Shown: one piece after another, positions 35,339 to 42,845 of the stretch
How positions within the stretch are numbered: position 1 is the first letter of the stretch
Layout: every line of letters begins with the position of its first letter
Source: WRDF01 sp031552235
GTDB lineage: Bacteria > Bacteroidota > Bacteroidia > Bacteroidales > Rikenellaceae
Direction: 5' to 3'
Length of the DNA stretch: 64,000 nt
Assembly: GCA_031552235.1 (NCBI GenBank)
Contig: JAVBMR010000022.1
Coordinates: 1-64,000, forward strand
Program-made: the position numbers and the translations under genes
The notes under the pieces: model-generated
The model's input: only the letters and a program-made list of their open reading frames with translations
Database searches by the model: none
Told to the model about the DNA's origin: nothing

Positions 35339-35425
35339 GATTTTTTATTTTAATGGTTGAACAATGGTTTATTGTCCAGACCACAACACCATTAAAAAGC
35401 AAAAGGCGCGGGTCATATCTTATTG

Positions 35426-35536
35426 GCTGAGAGGTACGACCAAGCACCCGCACTCCAAATAAGTATATGCCCACGCCAAGCGTGAGCGTTCAACTTATTG
35501 TTTTGTAGAGTGCTTAAAATTGGTCGTTTTCTCAGC
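35426..35536 (-). ncRNA. rod-like structured leader or small RNA
   Basis: Five nested stems pair in order: GCTGAGA 35426-35432 with 35530-35536; ACGACCAA 35436-35443 with 35520-35527; GCACTC 35450-35455 with 35508-35513; AATAAGT 35458-35464 with 35493-35499; and CACGC 35472-35476 with 35480-35484. That is 33 pairs in 111 nt, too many for chance. A second hairpin (TTTAATGG/CCATTAAA) lies at about 35348-35396. A -7 box upstream on the minus strand suggests transcription toward the 146-aa gene. It could be a cis-regulatory RNA, a separate small RNA, or a DNA-level structure such as an origin. Confidence 0.6.
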
Positions 35537-35576
35537 TCTAAAACAATAGCTAACGCTATAATATGTATTTCTACAG

Positions 35577-35584
35577 CAAAGATA
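35577..35584 (-). promoter_or_regulatory. -7 box upstream of the structured region
   Basis: On the minus strand this reads TATCTTTG, a full match to TAnnTTTG. Transcription would begin near 35570 and pass through the rod-like structure into the 146-aa gene. It lies just downstream of the TerS-like gene's stop. Confidence 0.45.
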
Positions 35585-35599
35585 ATAAAATTACACTAA

Positions 35600-36046
35600 T
35601 CATTTATTTTTGGGTGGCCAGCCATCGTATACTATTAGGCCTGTAATTGGCTCGACTGCTTCAAATTTATTTTTCACATCATGCTCCTGCTTATCTGTAT
35701 AACCGAAATTATTCTTGAGATTAAAGATTGTTACAGCCGGATTGGCGACTCCCACAAGTCCCCGTTCCATTAAATCCTGCTGTATCCGCATTTTAGCCTT
35801 TTTTATAGTGTTGCAAAATTCGGGTTTTTTCTCGTCTTTTTCATAACGCATTAGCGTACTGCGGTCAATATCAAGGGCATGGCAAAGCCCCTCAATGGTG
35901 TAAGGAGTCCCCTCAACCACTAGTGGTTTTTTACTCACGACCCGTTTCCTGTCGTCACAAGCAGCAAAATACTCATCAATAGCTGCCTGTAGTCCTGCTG
36001 CTGTTTTATATTTAGCCGGACGGCCTCGGCCTTTCTTGTTCTCCAT
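35600..36046 (-). CDS. terminase small subunit-like DNA-packaging protein
   Basis: A 148-aa protein. A basic N-terminus (GRGRPAKYKTAAGLQAAIDEYFAAC) leads into a helix-turn-helix (YTIEGLCHALDIDRSTLMRYEKDEKK), a long helix (FCNTIKKAKMRIQQDLMERGLVG), and the conserved ending NPAVTIFNLKNNFGYTDKQE. This matches gp3-type DNA-packaging proteins (terminase small subunits). In phage satellites a TerS redirects the helper phage packaging machinery to satellite DNA. It starts 3 nt after the primase stop, so it is translated with it. No large subunit is in the island. It could instead be a DNA-binding regulator. Confidence 0.72.
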   Translation of the reverse strand: MENKKGRGRPAKYKTAAGLQAAIDEYFAACDDRKRVVSKKPLVVEGTPYTIEGLCHALDIDRSTLMRYEKDEKKPEFCNTIKKAKMRIQQDLMERGLVGVANPAVTIFNLKNNFGYTDKQEHDVKNKFEAVEPITGLIVYDGWPPKNK

Positions 36047-36049
36047 TGT

Positions 36050-36961
36050 CTATATTTTTTTAGTTAGATCAGGGAAACTATGTATTTGTGGTCTTAACCC
36101 AGCTTCTCCGGCATAATGAAATAGGGTGCCGATTGTGTAGCTATAATTACCTTTCAATGCCTCGCTATATTTATTATCTGCAATTGTAGAATCGTAAGAA
36201 TTTCCGTATTGGCTTATTGCATGAAACATCTCACGCCCATTCTCTCCGAACTCATTAGCCAGTGAACAAGCTATTTCAAACCATTGGCTATAGCCTCCTG
36301 TAATATCTTTCTGCTCTTTAGATATCAAAGATATAAGCCGGGCAACCTCAACCGCTGCACTGGAGCTATCAATAATCGACATCGCTGTTTTATCTGCCCT
36401 GCGTTGAGGCTCTACTATTCGATCATAAACCTCGGCATTTGGGTTCAGGTATGGCGCTGGGTCATACGATACAAACCGCTTGCGTGATATGTCGCTACAG
36501 GCTTTATCTATGACAATTCCACACCGAGCGAAATCCATTTCTAAACTTAGAAAATGCTGTTTATGTTTTTCCGGCATAGCAATAGGGATTATACAGAAAT
36601 AACCCTCGCCCCGTACTGATTGCCCACAATAGGCAATATAAGGCACGTTCTTTATCTTCTCCTTTAAACTGTTGAGGTCGGCTACATCTTCATTGTCTTT
36701 TTTGTCGATGTCAATACATATCAACCCGGACGGCTTAGTCAGGCTGGCAGCATTTGCCCCACTAAAAATTCCTGATGGAGTAAATAAGGGCAGAGTATTT
36801 TTCATTTGTTTCTGCTTTTCCGGATCACTTTCCGATCGGATAGCATCAACCTTATCCCGGTAGCCTTGATTTGTCAATAGCATATATAGATTGAGTTCAA
36901 CGGGTTTTTTAGTAGTGAACTTGGTATAGAAACTTACTTTTACATCTAGAATATTATTCAT
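36050..36961 (-). CDS. primase-like protein, BT4734/VirE N-terminal plus PriCT-2
   Basis: A 303-aa protein. Residues about 55-185 match the BT4734-like domain often labelled VirE N-terminal (FSGANAASLTKPSGLICIDIDKKDNED...GYFCIIPI...CSDISRKRFVSYDP), which has a prim-pol-like pattern with the IDID acidic pair. Residues about 220-290 fit a PriCT-2 domain (YSQWFEIACSLANEFGENGREMFHAISQY...YTIGTLFHYAGEAG). Together these suggest a replication primase for the element. It lies 131 nt downstream of the helicase gene with a strong hairpin between, and is coupled to the TerS-like gene. Confidence 0.75.
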   Translation of the reverse strand: MNNILDVKVSFYTKFTTKKPVELNLYMLLTNQGYRDKVDAIRSESDPEKQKQMKNTLPLFTPSGIFSGANAASLTKPSGLICIDIDKKDNEDVADLNSLKEKIKNVPYIAYCGQSVRGEGYFCIIPIAMPEKHKQHFLSLEMDFARCGIVIDKACSDISRKRFVSYDPAPYLNPNAEVYDRIVEPQRRADKTAMSIIDSSSAAVEVARLISLISKEQKDITGGYSQWFEIACSLANEFGENGREMFHAISQYGNSYDSTIADNKYSEALKGNYSYTIGTLFHYAGEAGLRPQIHSFPDLTKKI

Positions 36962-37049
36962 CGCTTTGATTTTTAGGGTTTAACATTTTAGGTTAATAGG
37001 TCAAAACAGGGTTAATTGGCCTTTTGTCCTTGTTCGGGAAATTATCTAG

Positions 37050-37093
37050 GGTCAAGGGCAATCCCCTATATATAAATAGGGGTTGCCCTGACC
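37050..37093. other. strong hairpin between helicase and primase genes
   Basis: GGTCAAGGGCAATCCCCTAT pairs with ATAGGGGTTGCCCTGACC, with only two single-base irregularities, overlapping the helicase stop codon. Neither strand has a T-run after it, so it is not a classic terminator. It could moderate read-through or be part of a replication origin. Confidence 0.55.
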
Positions 37094-38112
37094 TAATCCC
37101 CAACTTTGTTTTCATTACGACTGTAGTAGAATCCCTCCTTAATAATTGACCCTGCATCAAGTGCTTCTTTCATGTGGTTTTTAGCCGTTGAAATTCCGCA
37201 ATTAGCTGTCTCCATATAAGCAGCTATCAATTCACCGTGCTTAAATTGCGTCTGCTGTTGAAATACCGTGTTCCAGTGGCTAGCCCTTTCAAATAGTTTA
37301 TTGGCTGCTTTACCAATAATCGCAGTGGGGATAGGTATACCGTTCTCGCCGATTTCAAATGTCCAGCTATCAATAGGCGCATTTCTGCATATTACTTGCT
37401 CGACTTTGATAGTATTGCCATCTTTCGAGATTTTATAGGTCTCAGAACACTTATTTGCCAGCTCTGTGCCGAGATGACCTCTCATGTTAGTGTCTCCCTT
37501 ATTCTCATGCAAAACACTTATGATCGCAATTTTATGTTCAGTGCTCAACTTCATAAGTTGCCCGACTAGTGTTGCGCTTTCCTCAATGTCGTTAAAATCG
37601 TAGCACAAATCCCGAATCCCATCTATTACGACCAAATCAGGAGAATAACACTTGATGGCTTCAACGCATATTTTCATGCGCTCTTTGTTGGTAGATTCCC
37701 GCAAAGAAAGCGTTATTAGTTGCTCATTGTTAGCTCGCTGATCCCAGTCGCATAAATAATGAATTGTCCGATACTTGCCCAACACATTGCTTTTGTGCTG
37801 CTCGGTATCTATGTGCAGAACTCGGATGCTTTCTTTCATAGCTTTAAAGCCCATAAATTCGCCACGTAGCAGCGCAACTATCAGGCAGGATATGGCAAAA
37901 CTTTTTCCAGCCTTTTGCTTGCCCGTAATGACCTGCAAGTCTCCACGAGGCAAGCATCCGACTTCGTTCCGAGACAAAAGGAAATCAACAGGCTCGTAAT
38001 CTTTTGAGAGGTCGATCCGGCAGCGCTCTAGTAAGCTAGCTACAGCCGTTACACTTATCTGATTCACTTCCCATTCCATGAACCTGTCAAAGTTTAGAGT
38101 TCTATCCAACAT
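37093..38112 (-). CDS. RepA-like AAA (AAA_25) ATPase/helicase
   Basis: A 339-aa RecA-fold ATPase. Walker A GKQKAGKS is at residues 64-71, preceded by LPRGDLQVITG as in RepA/DnaB-type hexameric helicases. Walker B LVVIDGIRDL is near residue 160, and a sensor-like ISVLHENKG follows. The last ~90 residues look like a winged-helix region (FKHGELIAAYMETANCGISTAKNHMKEALDAGSI). It would load at or unwind the element's origin. It overlaps the 97-aa gene upstream by 19 nt, so i-h-g type translational coupling is likely. Confidence 0.82.
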   Translation of the reverse strand: MLDRTLNFDRFMEWEVNQISVTAVASLLERCRIDLSKDYEPVDFLLSRNEVGCLPRGDLQVITGKQKAGKSFAISCLIVALLRGEFMGFKAMKESIRVLHIDTEQHKSNVLGKYRTIHYLCDWDQRANNEQLITLSLRESTNKERMKICVEAIKCYSPDLVVIDGIRDLCYDFNDIEESATLVGQLMKLSTEHKIAIISVLHENKGDTNMRGHLGTELANKCSETYKISKDGNTIKVEQVICRNAPIDSWTFEIGENGIPIPTAIIGKAANKLFERASHWNTVFQQQTQFKHGELIAAYMETANCGISTAKNHMKEALDAGSIIKEGFYYSRNENKVGD

Positions 38113-38387
38113 ACTTCAACGCCTATTGAATTGCATCTCTGTAGAAAATCAGGATCGGGCTTGCAGGATAGCTCCAGCCGTTTGGCTCCGTGATTAGATA
38201 AAGACTCGATAATAGCATCACGCCAGTCCCGCTTTATTTCAGAATAGTAAAATGGCAATGTAATAAGCCTATTGCCATCTGCTTTAAGTATAAGTCCTCT
38301 TAAAGTTTTGGGATGGAACATAATACTGTCTGCCTTAAAGCCGGGAAGAATAGAATTGTCTACAGCAGCGAAACGTACCTTTTTCAT
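38094..38387 (-). CDS. hypothetical protein of the replication operon
   Basis: A 97-aa protein, no signal peptide or membrane helix. It contains alternating strands and helices (HPKTLRGLILKADGNRLITLPFYYSEIKRDWRDAIIESL). No family is recognised. It overlaps the excisionase-like gene by 4 nt (ATGA) at its start and the helicase gene by 19 nt at its end. This tight packing argues that it is a real gene acting with replication or its control. Confidence 0.6.
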   Translation of the reverse strand: MKKVRFAAVDNSILPGFKADSIMFHPKTLRGLILKADGNRLITLPFYYSEIKRDWRDAIIESLSNHGAKRLELSCKPDPDFLQRCNSIGVEVCWIEL

Positions 38388-38695
38388 TTTGATGCCTCCT
38401 TTCCGTGATTTAGGATTTTGTCAATATCCGATTTCCGGTAACGCAGAAGTCCGCCTACCTTAATTGGCTTTAGGTAATTGCGCTTGCTCCACCGCCAAAG
38501 CGTTGTTTTATCTACACTGAGTATGTGTGTAGCTTGTTCGGCCGTATAATAAACTTCACTCCGGCTTTCAGCTAGATCACGCTCAATCTCGGTACGCGTC
38601 TGCGCGACAATCGTTTGAGCAAACTCTTTTAGATCGTTGACACCGACTGCAAGAGTGATATTTGCCCCATTCTTTATTAGTGTTTCTATGTTCAT
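38384..38695 (-). CDS. excisionase-like helix-turn-helix protein
   Basis: A 103-aa protein. The C-terminal half is a MerR-like/HTH_17 domain (VYYTAEQATHILSVDKTTLWRWSKRNYLKPIKVGGLLRYRKSDIDKIL), the standard fold of excisionases and AlpA-type regulators. The N-terminal half is helical and may dimerise. It is the first gene of the three-gene replication operon. A minus-strand -7 box TATTTTTG (38770-38763) is about 68 bp upstream. It would promote excision with the integrase or control the operon. Which of these cannot be read from the sequence. Confidence 0.75.
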   Translation of the reverse strand: MNIETLIKNGANITLAVGVNDLKEFAQTIVAQTRTEIERDLAESRSEVYYTAEQATHILSVDKTTLWRWSKRNYLKPIKVGGLLRYRKSDIDKILNHGKEASK

Positions 38696-38814
38696 TACTT
38701 TTAATTTTGCAATTTGCCTTTCTCCAATAGGCGGCCGCTCTATCGGTTGTTTGACTGATACAAAAATATCCTATAGTAATTGTGGCATGTTTGTGGTAAA
38801 TGGAAGGATTATAC

Positions 38815-38854
38815 AAAAAAAATAATGCGCTAATTCGTATTGAATCAGCGCATT
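38815..38854 (-). terminator. terminator of the integrase operon
   Basis: AATGCGCT pairs with AGCGCATT around an inner ATT/AAT pair. On the minus strand it is followed by eight T. It lies 55 bp after the stop of the 281-aa gene. Confidence 0.8.
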
Positions 38855-38908
38855 AGATATTTTGGTGAAAGGATAGCTTAGGGTTGTTGTATGTTCGACT
38901 ATTGTATT

Positions 38909-39754
38909 TTAATGCAATTTCTTCTTTTTGAACTTGTCTATATTATATTTCCAATCATCAGAGACATTAGCACCACTACATTTGGACGGAGTTTGACAGA
39001 TGCTTTGAGCAGCCTCCCTATACCAGTCTTTATGATGTGCGGGATCAATATAAAGCTGGAGTACAGAAATAGCATATTTAAGTTTGGATTGTATTGTATC
39101 TTCTCTGTCATAAATTTCTGAAAAATCAGCATGGGCAATATATCTGCCAAAGTCATGTGGTGTAATATTCTTAAAGACATTTGTCTCTATACAAAAATTA
39201 AAAATATCATTAACCGAGGATGCATCATATTGGTATGACAAATTTTCATCTTGTTCGCGTTTAGGTTTAAAAATCCTTTCAATATCCGTTATACACTCTC
39301 TTAATGCAAATAGTTTTCCTTCCCGACGGCCAATACTATAATAATTGCGTAACTGGCAATAAGAGAGTTTATAGTTCTGTTTTTGGAATATATCTTTATA
39401 GGCACCGCGTAATACTATTAACTTATCTTTACCATTATTTATGTTGGCAATTCTTTCTGTAATTCTATGTTTTGCATCTGTATATCCAGCATCATATCCT
39501 TGCGAAAACCTGTCTTTAACTAGATTTTGTTTGTCTTCATCTATTTCTAGTGTTTGAAAAATAAAAATTGCAGCGACATTAATATCACTTATATAGTAAT
39601 CTTTATTGTCGTATTGTATATGAAAATCTAAATATGTCTCGCTATCAAGTAAAGTGTAAGTAGCTGTAGTGTATTTTAAAGCACGGTTAGATTCCTTATA
39701 CTCCTTAATTGCAGTTAAAACCTGTTGAGGTGTCATTATTTCAATATTTTCCAT
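38909..39754 (-). CDS. hypothetical protein in the integrase operon
   Basis: A 281-aa soluble protein with no recognised domain. It is mostly helical, with central GYDAGYTDAKHRITERI and IGRREGKLFALRECI segments and a very lysine-rich tail (KFKKKKLH). Its ATG shares one base with the integrase stop (TAATG), so it is translationally coupled to integration functions, and a terminator follows. Being locked to the integrase suggests a role in mobility or its control rather than cargo, but that is only inferred. Confidence 0.6.
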   Translation of the reverse strand: MENIEIMTPQQVLTAIKEYKESNRALKYTTATYTLLDSETYLDFHIQYDNKDYYISDINVAAIFIFQTLEIDEDKQNLVKDRFSQGYDAGYTDAKHRITERIANINNGKDKLIVLRGAYKDIFQKQNYKLSYCQLRNYYSIGRREGKLFALRECITDIERIFKPKREQDENLSYQYDASSVNDIFNFCIETNVFKNITPHDFGRYIAHADFSEIYDREDTIQSKLKYAISVLQLYIDPAHHKDWYREAAQSICQTPSKCSGANVSDDWKYNIDKFKKKKLH

Positions 39755-41076
39755 TATTCCAACATTTTAACAAGTTCGGTTTTCATTTGCTCGTCTATCT
39801 CTCGGTATCGACTAAAGGCACGACTGCCTTCTTTGTGGCCGGATAACGCTCCGACAAGATTAGGGTCTTTTACCTGTTTGTATAAATTCCCGACAAAGCA
39901 ACGCCGGGCAAGGTGTGATGATGCTATTTCGTTCAATGGCTTTACCTCCGGTTCCCTAGTGGTGGGATTTATGATTGTGACCGGCCGCTTTAATCGCGCT
40001 GCGAGAAAAATACGCTTTATAGCAATGTTATATTTTTGCTCAGATATAAACGGAAATAACCCATCTCCTGTATTTTTATACTTATTCAATATCTCTTTTG
40101 CTATGGAGTTGAGGGGAACACGCACCGTAATAGGCCGTCCCTCTCTTGTCTTTCTCGGAACGTATTCTATACCTCCATTAATCACATTCTCCCTTGTCAT
40201 TTTATATAAATCGCCAACCCTGCACCCAACAAGACATTGGAATACAAAAATATCTCGCTGAACAGCTAATTTCGGGTGCCGGGATAGGTTTGTGCTGTAT
40301 AATTTGTTGCGTTCGTCAATAGAGATGTAATAAGGTGTTCCATATACGCACTCCTCAACGGCATAATTCTTAAATGGGTTATTCGTAGTCTTGCCTACAT
40401 CATTCGCCCAAATAAAGAAAGTGCGGATTTTGGTCAGTATGCCATTGATCGTATTCTGTCCGCGTGGTTGGGGTGTCCGGCTTTCGGGGACAGCGGTGTA
40501 TATTTCGGGATATTTCTCCGCAAATGTATATTCGTTACGCAAAAACTCCTCTATATCGCGTAAAACTAACGGAGTGATGCTGTCAAATGATAATTTAAAC
40601 GCTCGACTTTGCGTTGCTTGTGCATATAATTCATATCGTTTTAGAGTGCGGATAACCACATTAAACGCCCGGATGCGCCACTCGGATAGTTTACGTTTTT
40701 CTAGGAATTCATCGAAAGCCTCAAAGAATGTTTGTGGGCGTTCGTTGAGGTTGTATTTTTCGGGGTGCAGTTTTTTGTCAAGTTCCGTTTCCAGCCAATC
40801 CGATGTAAGTTCTTCCTTGTTGTCGATGACGTTGTATATTTCCAGCATCAATCGTTTACGTGCCGGCACAGCTGTTGAAATCCGCAGGCGTTCGTCCGCA
40901 TCACAAATTACTTTTGCTTTGATCTCCTGTTTTGCGCCGTCCCAAAGTGCCGGATTGACTTCGATTTCGCTTTTGTGGAATAGCTGAACAGTGCGCCCAT
41001 CCCTCAACCGGAAACGGATGCTGGTCTTGTCGGATTTTTTCTTCGTGGTGCGAATAAACGCGGTTACCGTTGCCAT
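39754..41076 (-). CDS. tyrosine recombinase (integrase) of the island
   Basis: A 440-aa phage-type integrase. The arm-binding N-terminus is TAFIRTTKKKSDKTSIRFRLRDGR. The SAM-like core-binding domain is at about 110-215. All catalytic positions are present: Arg near 286 (CRVGDLYK), Lys in RKTREGRPI, His388 and Arg391 (HLARR), His414 (LSGH) and Tyr424 (FSRYRE). It lies 180 bp inside attR. Its -7 box (TATATTTG, 41112-41105) overlaps one arm-type word, so the enzyme may repress its own promoter. Full length and apparently active. Confidence 0.92.
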   Translation of the reverse strand: MATVTAFIRTTKKKSDKTSIRFRLRDGRTVQLFHKSEIEVNPALWDGAKQEIKAKVICDADERLRISTAVPARKRLMLEIYNVIDNKEELTSDWLETELDKKLHPEKYNLNERPQTFFEAFDEFLEKRKLSEWRIRAFNVVIRTLKRYELYAQATQSRAFKLSFDSITPLVLRDIEEFLRNEYTFAEKYPEIYTAVPESRTPQPRGQNTINGILTKIRTFFIWANDVGKTTNNPFKNYAVEECVYGTPYYISIDERNKLYSTNLSRHPKLAVQRDIFVFQCLVGCRVGDLYKMTRENVINGGIEYVPRKTREGRPITVRVPLNSIAKEILNKYKNTGDGLFPFISEQKYNIAIKRIFLAARLKRPVTIINPTTREPEVKPLNEIASSHLARRCFVGNLYKQVKDPNLVGALSGHKEGSRAFSRYREIDEQMKTELVKMLE

Positions 41077-41098
41077 TGTCTTGCGGTGTTATATCTCC

Positions 41099-41138
41099 GT
41101 GGTGCAAATATAATAAAATTGCACCACATTTGCACCAC
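41099..41138 (+). promoter_or_regulatory. right arm-type sites and integrase promoter
   Basis: TTGCACCAC occurs at 41119-41127 and 41130-41138 (11 bp apart) and in inverted form (GTGGTGCAA) at 41099-41107. The last overlaps the integrase -7 box (minus-strand TATATTTG, 41112-41105). The same word pair lies beside attL. Confidence 0.65.
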
Positions 41139-41256
41139 AAATTGCAATCATCTGAAAAGGAATGAAAACAGTACTGTGAATGTTGTTGTTGAAATTCAGC
41201 TATTTATATGAAATAATGTATTGCGTGACCTTTTATGCTTTTGCGTATTTCAAATA

Positions 41257-41314
41257 TCGTTCTGGGCACCATGAAGATCCGCAATCAGTTGTTAATCAAC
41301 GGTTGCGGATTTTT
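41257..41314 (+). repeat. attR (58-bp direct repeat, right copy)
   Basis: An exact copy of 21551-21608. It carries only the last 15 nt of the tRNA and its terminator, so it is the remnant end left by integration. Confidence 0.95.
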
Positions 41315-41318
41315 TGTG

Positions 41319-41382
41319 TTTATCCGTAATGTCCCTGCCGCCGGTGGCAGGCCGTACCATAGGGATATTCTTGCGGATAAGC
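41319..41382. repeat. short member of repeat family A
   Basis: 64 bp bounded by TTTATCCGTAA and TTGCGGATAAGC, near-inverted copies of each other. The interior has CTGCCGCCGGTGGCAGG. It looks like an internally deleted form of the 176-178-bp elements, 5 bp past attR. Confidence 0.6.
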
Positions 41383-41389
41383 TTTTTAT

Positions 41390-41420
41390 TTTGTATTTAT
41401 CTGAAAATTACATATATTTA
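41390..41420 (+). promoter_or_regulatory. promoter of the lipoprotein and beta-barrel genes
   Basis: TTTG (41390-41393), a 19-bp spacer, and TATATTTA (41413-41420) closely match the Bacteroidetes TTTG-N19-21-TAnnTTTG promoter. It lies 38 bp before the ATG at 41459. Confidence 0.65.
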
Positions 41421-41458
41421 AAATGTTGTAAAAACAACTAATCTAAACATTTAGTCTT

Positions 41459-41974
41459 ATGAGAAAACTACTGTTTCTTGCCATTACTGCCGTGGCAATG
41501 GCCGGATGCTCCACAGACGACGGCTGGAATGATCCAGTCATTCCGGTTAGCCTGAAGGGTATCGAGGCTGTGAATATCGACAATTCCGGAGAGTACCCCA
41601 TCGTGTCCGTGCTGCCTGTGAAAAAAGAGGCCTATATGCTGGGCGTCAGGTGGATCGCGGATAATACCCCTACCGATGCCGATAAATTTATTACCGATCC
41701 TATCCGACAGGGGGAGCAGGCCTACGGTTCCATCGCCGACGGTTATTCGAAGGCTGTCATGTGCCTTTCGCAGTTCAATTCCGGCATCCCGGCCGGTACG
41801 TATGTGTCCAAGTTTTTTAAGGAAATAAATCGTAATTACCTTCCCGCGGATGTCAACGAGGGATTTGTCCTGCTGGTGGCGCCCGATCCGGGCTTGCACT
41901 CTTTCAGGGTCGAGTATTATGACGGCGACGAACTCAAATTTTTTTACGACACTCCGACAATCGAATTCTTTTAA
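41459..41974 (+). CDS. hypothetical lipoprotein, DUF5034-like
   Basis: A 171-aa predicted lipoprotein (lipobox MAGC, Cys17). The pattern IEAVNIDNSGEYPI...VKKEAYMLGVRW, ending in a beta-rich FRVEYYDGDELKFFYDTPTIEF, is what I associate with the Bacteroidetes lipoprotein family DUF5034. The role is unknown. It lies 3 nt upstream of a gene for an outer-membrane beta-barrel, so the two are co-expressed and may form a surface or periplasmic complex. Confidence 0.65.
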   Translation: MRKLLFLAITAVAMAGCSTDDGWNDPVIPVSLKGIEAVNIDNSGEYPIVSVLPVKKEAYMLGVRWIADNTPTDADKFITDPIRQGEQAYGSIADGYSKAVMCLSQFNSGIPAGTYVSKFFKEINRNYLPADVNEGFVLLVAPDPGLHSFRVEYYDGDELKFFYDTPTIEFF

Positions 41975-41977
41975 GCT

Positions 41978-42775
41978 ATGAAAAGGACTATATTACTATT
42001 CGTCGCGGCGGTTATGGCCGCGCAGTCGATCTCGGCGCAGACATCCGGTTTGAAACATCGAAAAGACTGGTGGATAGACCTTCAGTTGGTGCAAAATATC
42101 GGGCTTAACAGTTGGAGCGATGTAGGTTATGTCAATGACGGCCTGCCTTCCGCTTCGGTCACGGAGATACGGGGCGTAGGAAACGTCTATATTGTCCCAT
42201 CCTCGTTCGGCGCATTTATGGATATGGGGCTCGGGATCATGCCCGCACCTGACATGAAGTCTTTCGACCTCGGCCGCATGCCTATGCCTAACAGCGGGAC
42301 GCGATATTATTTGCGCGAGATGGTCTCGGAATCAGGGGCCGATGGGGCGAGCGCCCATTTTAAGATCACGGCGGGCCTTTTCGGGGATTTCCGCGCGACC
42401 GACAAACTGAACGTCATGCCTTACTTTGGTGTCGGCGGGATGACGATGTCGCGCAGGAACTGCGAAATGGTATTGAAGGAAGACGGCTCGAACAACCAGT
42501 ATTATACGACGTATACATGGGGGCATAGCAGCGGGGATGACAATACCTCGGATTCGGAGATGTTGGGCTATCTGTCAGGTCGGTTGAATTTTAAGTATAA
42601 ACTCAATCCCAAATCGAGCCTTCTGCTCGGCTTGGAGTACACCTATTTTTTCAGTGCGGTGAATTTCTATGGCAAATATTCCAATACGTTCAACGGCAAT
42701 GTCCAGCGTAGTTTCGAGGTAAAGGGTAATAATATGAACATGCTCGGCATATCGTTAGGGCTGTCTTTCAGGTAA
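41978..42775 (+). CDS. outer-membrane beta-barrel protein
   Basis: A 265-aa protein with a Sec signal peptide (ILLFVAAVMAAQSISAQ). Alternating strand pattern throughout (ITAGLFGDFRATDKLNVMPYFGVGGMTMSRR, LSGRLNFKYKLNPKSSLLLGLEYTYFF), ending in the aromatic C-terminal strand LGISLGLSFR expected for insertion by the Bam machinery. Probably an 8- to 10-strand barrel of unknown ligand. Translation is coupled to the upstream lipoprotein gene, and a strong terminator follows. Confidence 0.7.
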   Translation: MKRTILLFVAAVMAAQSISAQTSGLKHRKDWWIDLQLVQNIGLNSWSDVGYVNDGLPSASVTEIRGVGNVYIVPSSFGAFMDMGLGIMPAPDMKSFDLGRMPMPNSGTRYYLREMVSESGADGASAHFKITAGLFGDFRATDKLNVMPYFGVGGMTMSRRNCEMVLKEDGSNNQYYTTYTWGHSSGDDNTSDSEMLGYLSGRLNFKYKLNPKSSLLLGLEYTYFFSAVNFYGKYSNTFNGNVQRSFEVKGNNMNMLGISLGLSFR

Positions 42776-42790
42776 ACGGCAAACTTGCGG

Positions 42791-42834
42791 CGCAAAAGAA
42801 AGAGGCCCCTTTGAAAGGGCCTCTTTCTTTTGCG
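42791..42834. terminator. bidirectional terminator between beta-barrel and PepSY genes
   Basis: CGCAAAAGAAAGAGGCCC pairs perfectly over 18 bp with GGGCCTCTTTCTTTTGCG around an 8-nt loop. It serves the convergent genes on both sides. Confidence 0.8.
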
Positions 42835-42845
42835 CGTTATGCCGG

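Larger units (their letters stand above)
21551..41314. mobile_element. integrative island, PICI-like, in tRNA-Leu(GAG), carrying RHS toxins
   Basis: A 58-bp exact direct repeat at both ends, an integrase next to the right end and a clear drop in GC content define a 19.7-kb element. Right to left it holds integrase, an unknown gene, an HTH excisionase-like gene, an unknown gene, RepA-like helicase, primase, terminase-small-subunit-like gene, a structured region, two membrane genes, and then the RHS cargo. No relaxase, conjugation, capsid or tail gene is present. The gene set and order fit a phage satellite better than a conjugative element. That is inference. Confidence 0.85.

Noticed and set aside
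35426..35536. Integron attC-like site or retron RNA for the rod structure
   Set aside because: No integron integrase or GTTRRRY/RYYYAAC boxes are seen, and no reverse transcriptase gene is in the island.
4073..41314. One large prophage running from the terminase remnant to the integrase
   Set aside because: Core genes (ssb, lpxK, uvrC, rplY) lie between, and the att repeats confine the island to 21551-41314.
21551..41314. Conjugative or mobilisable element
   Set aside because: No relaxase, coupling protein or tra gene is visible. The two largest genes are RHS proteins and not transfer proteins.
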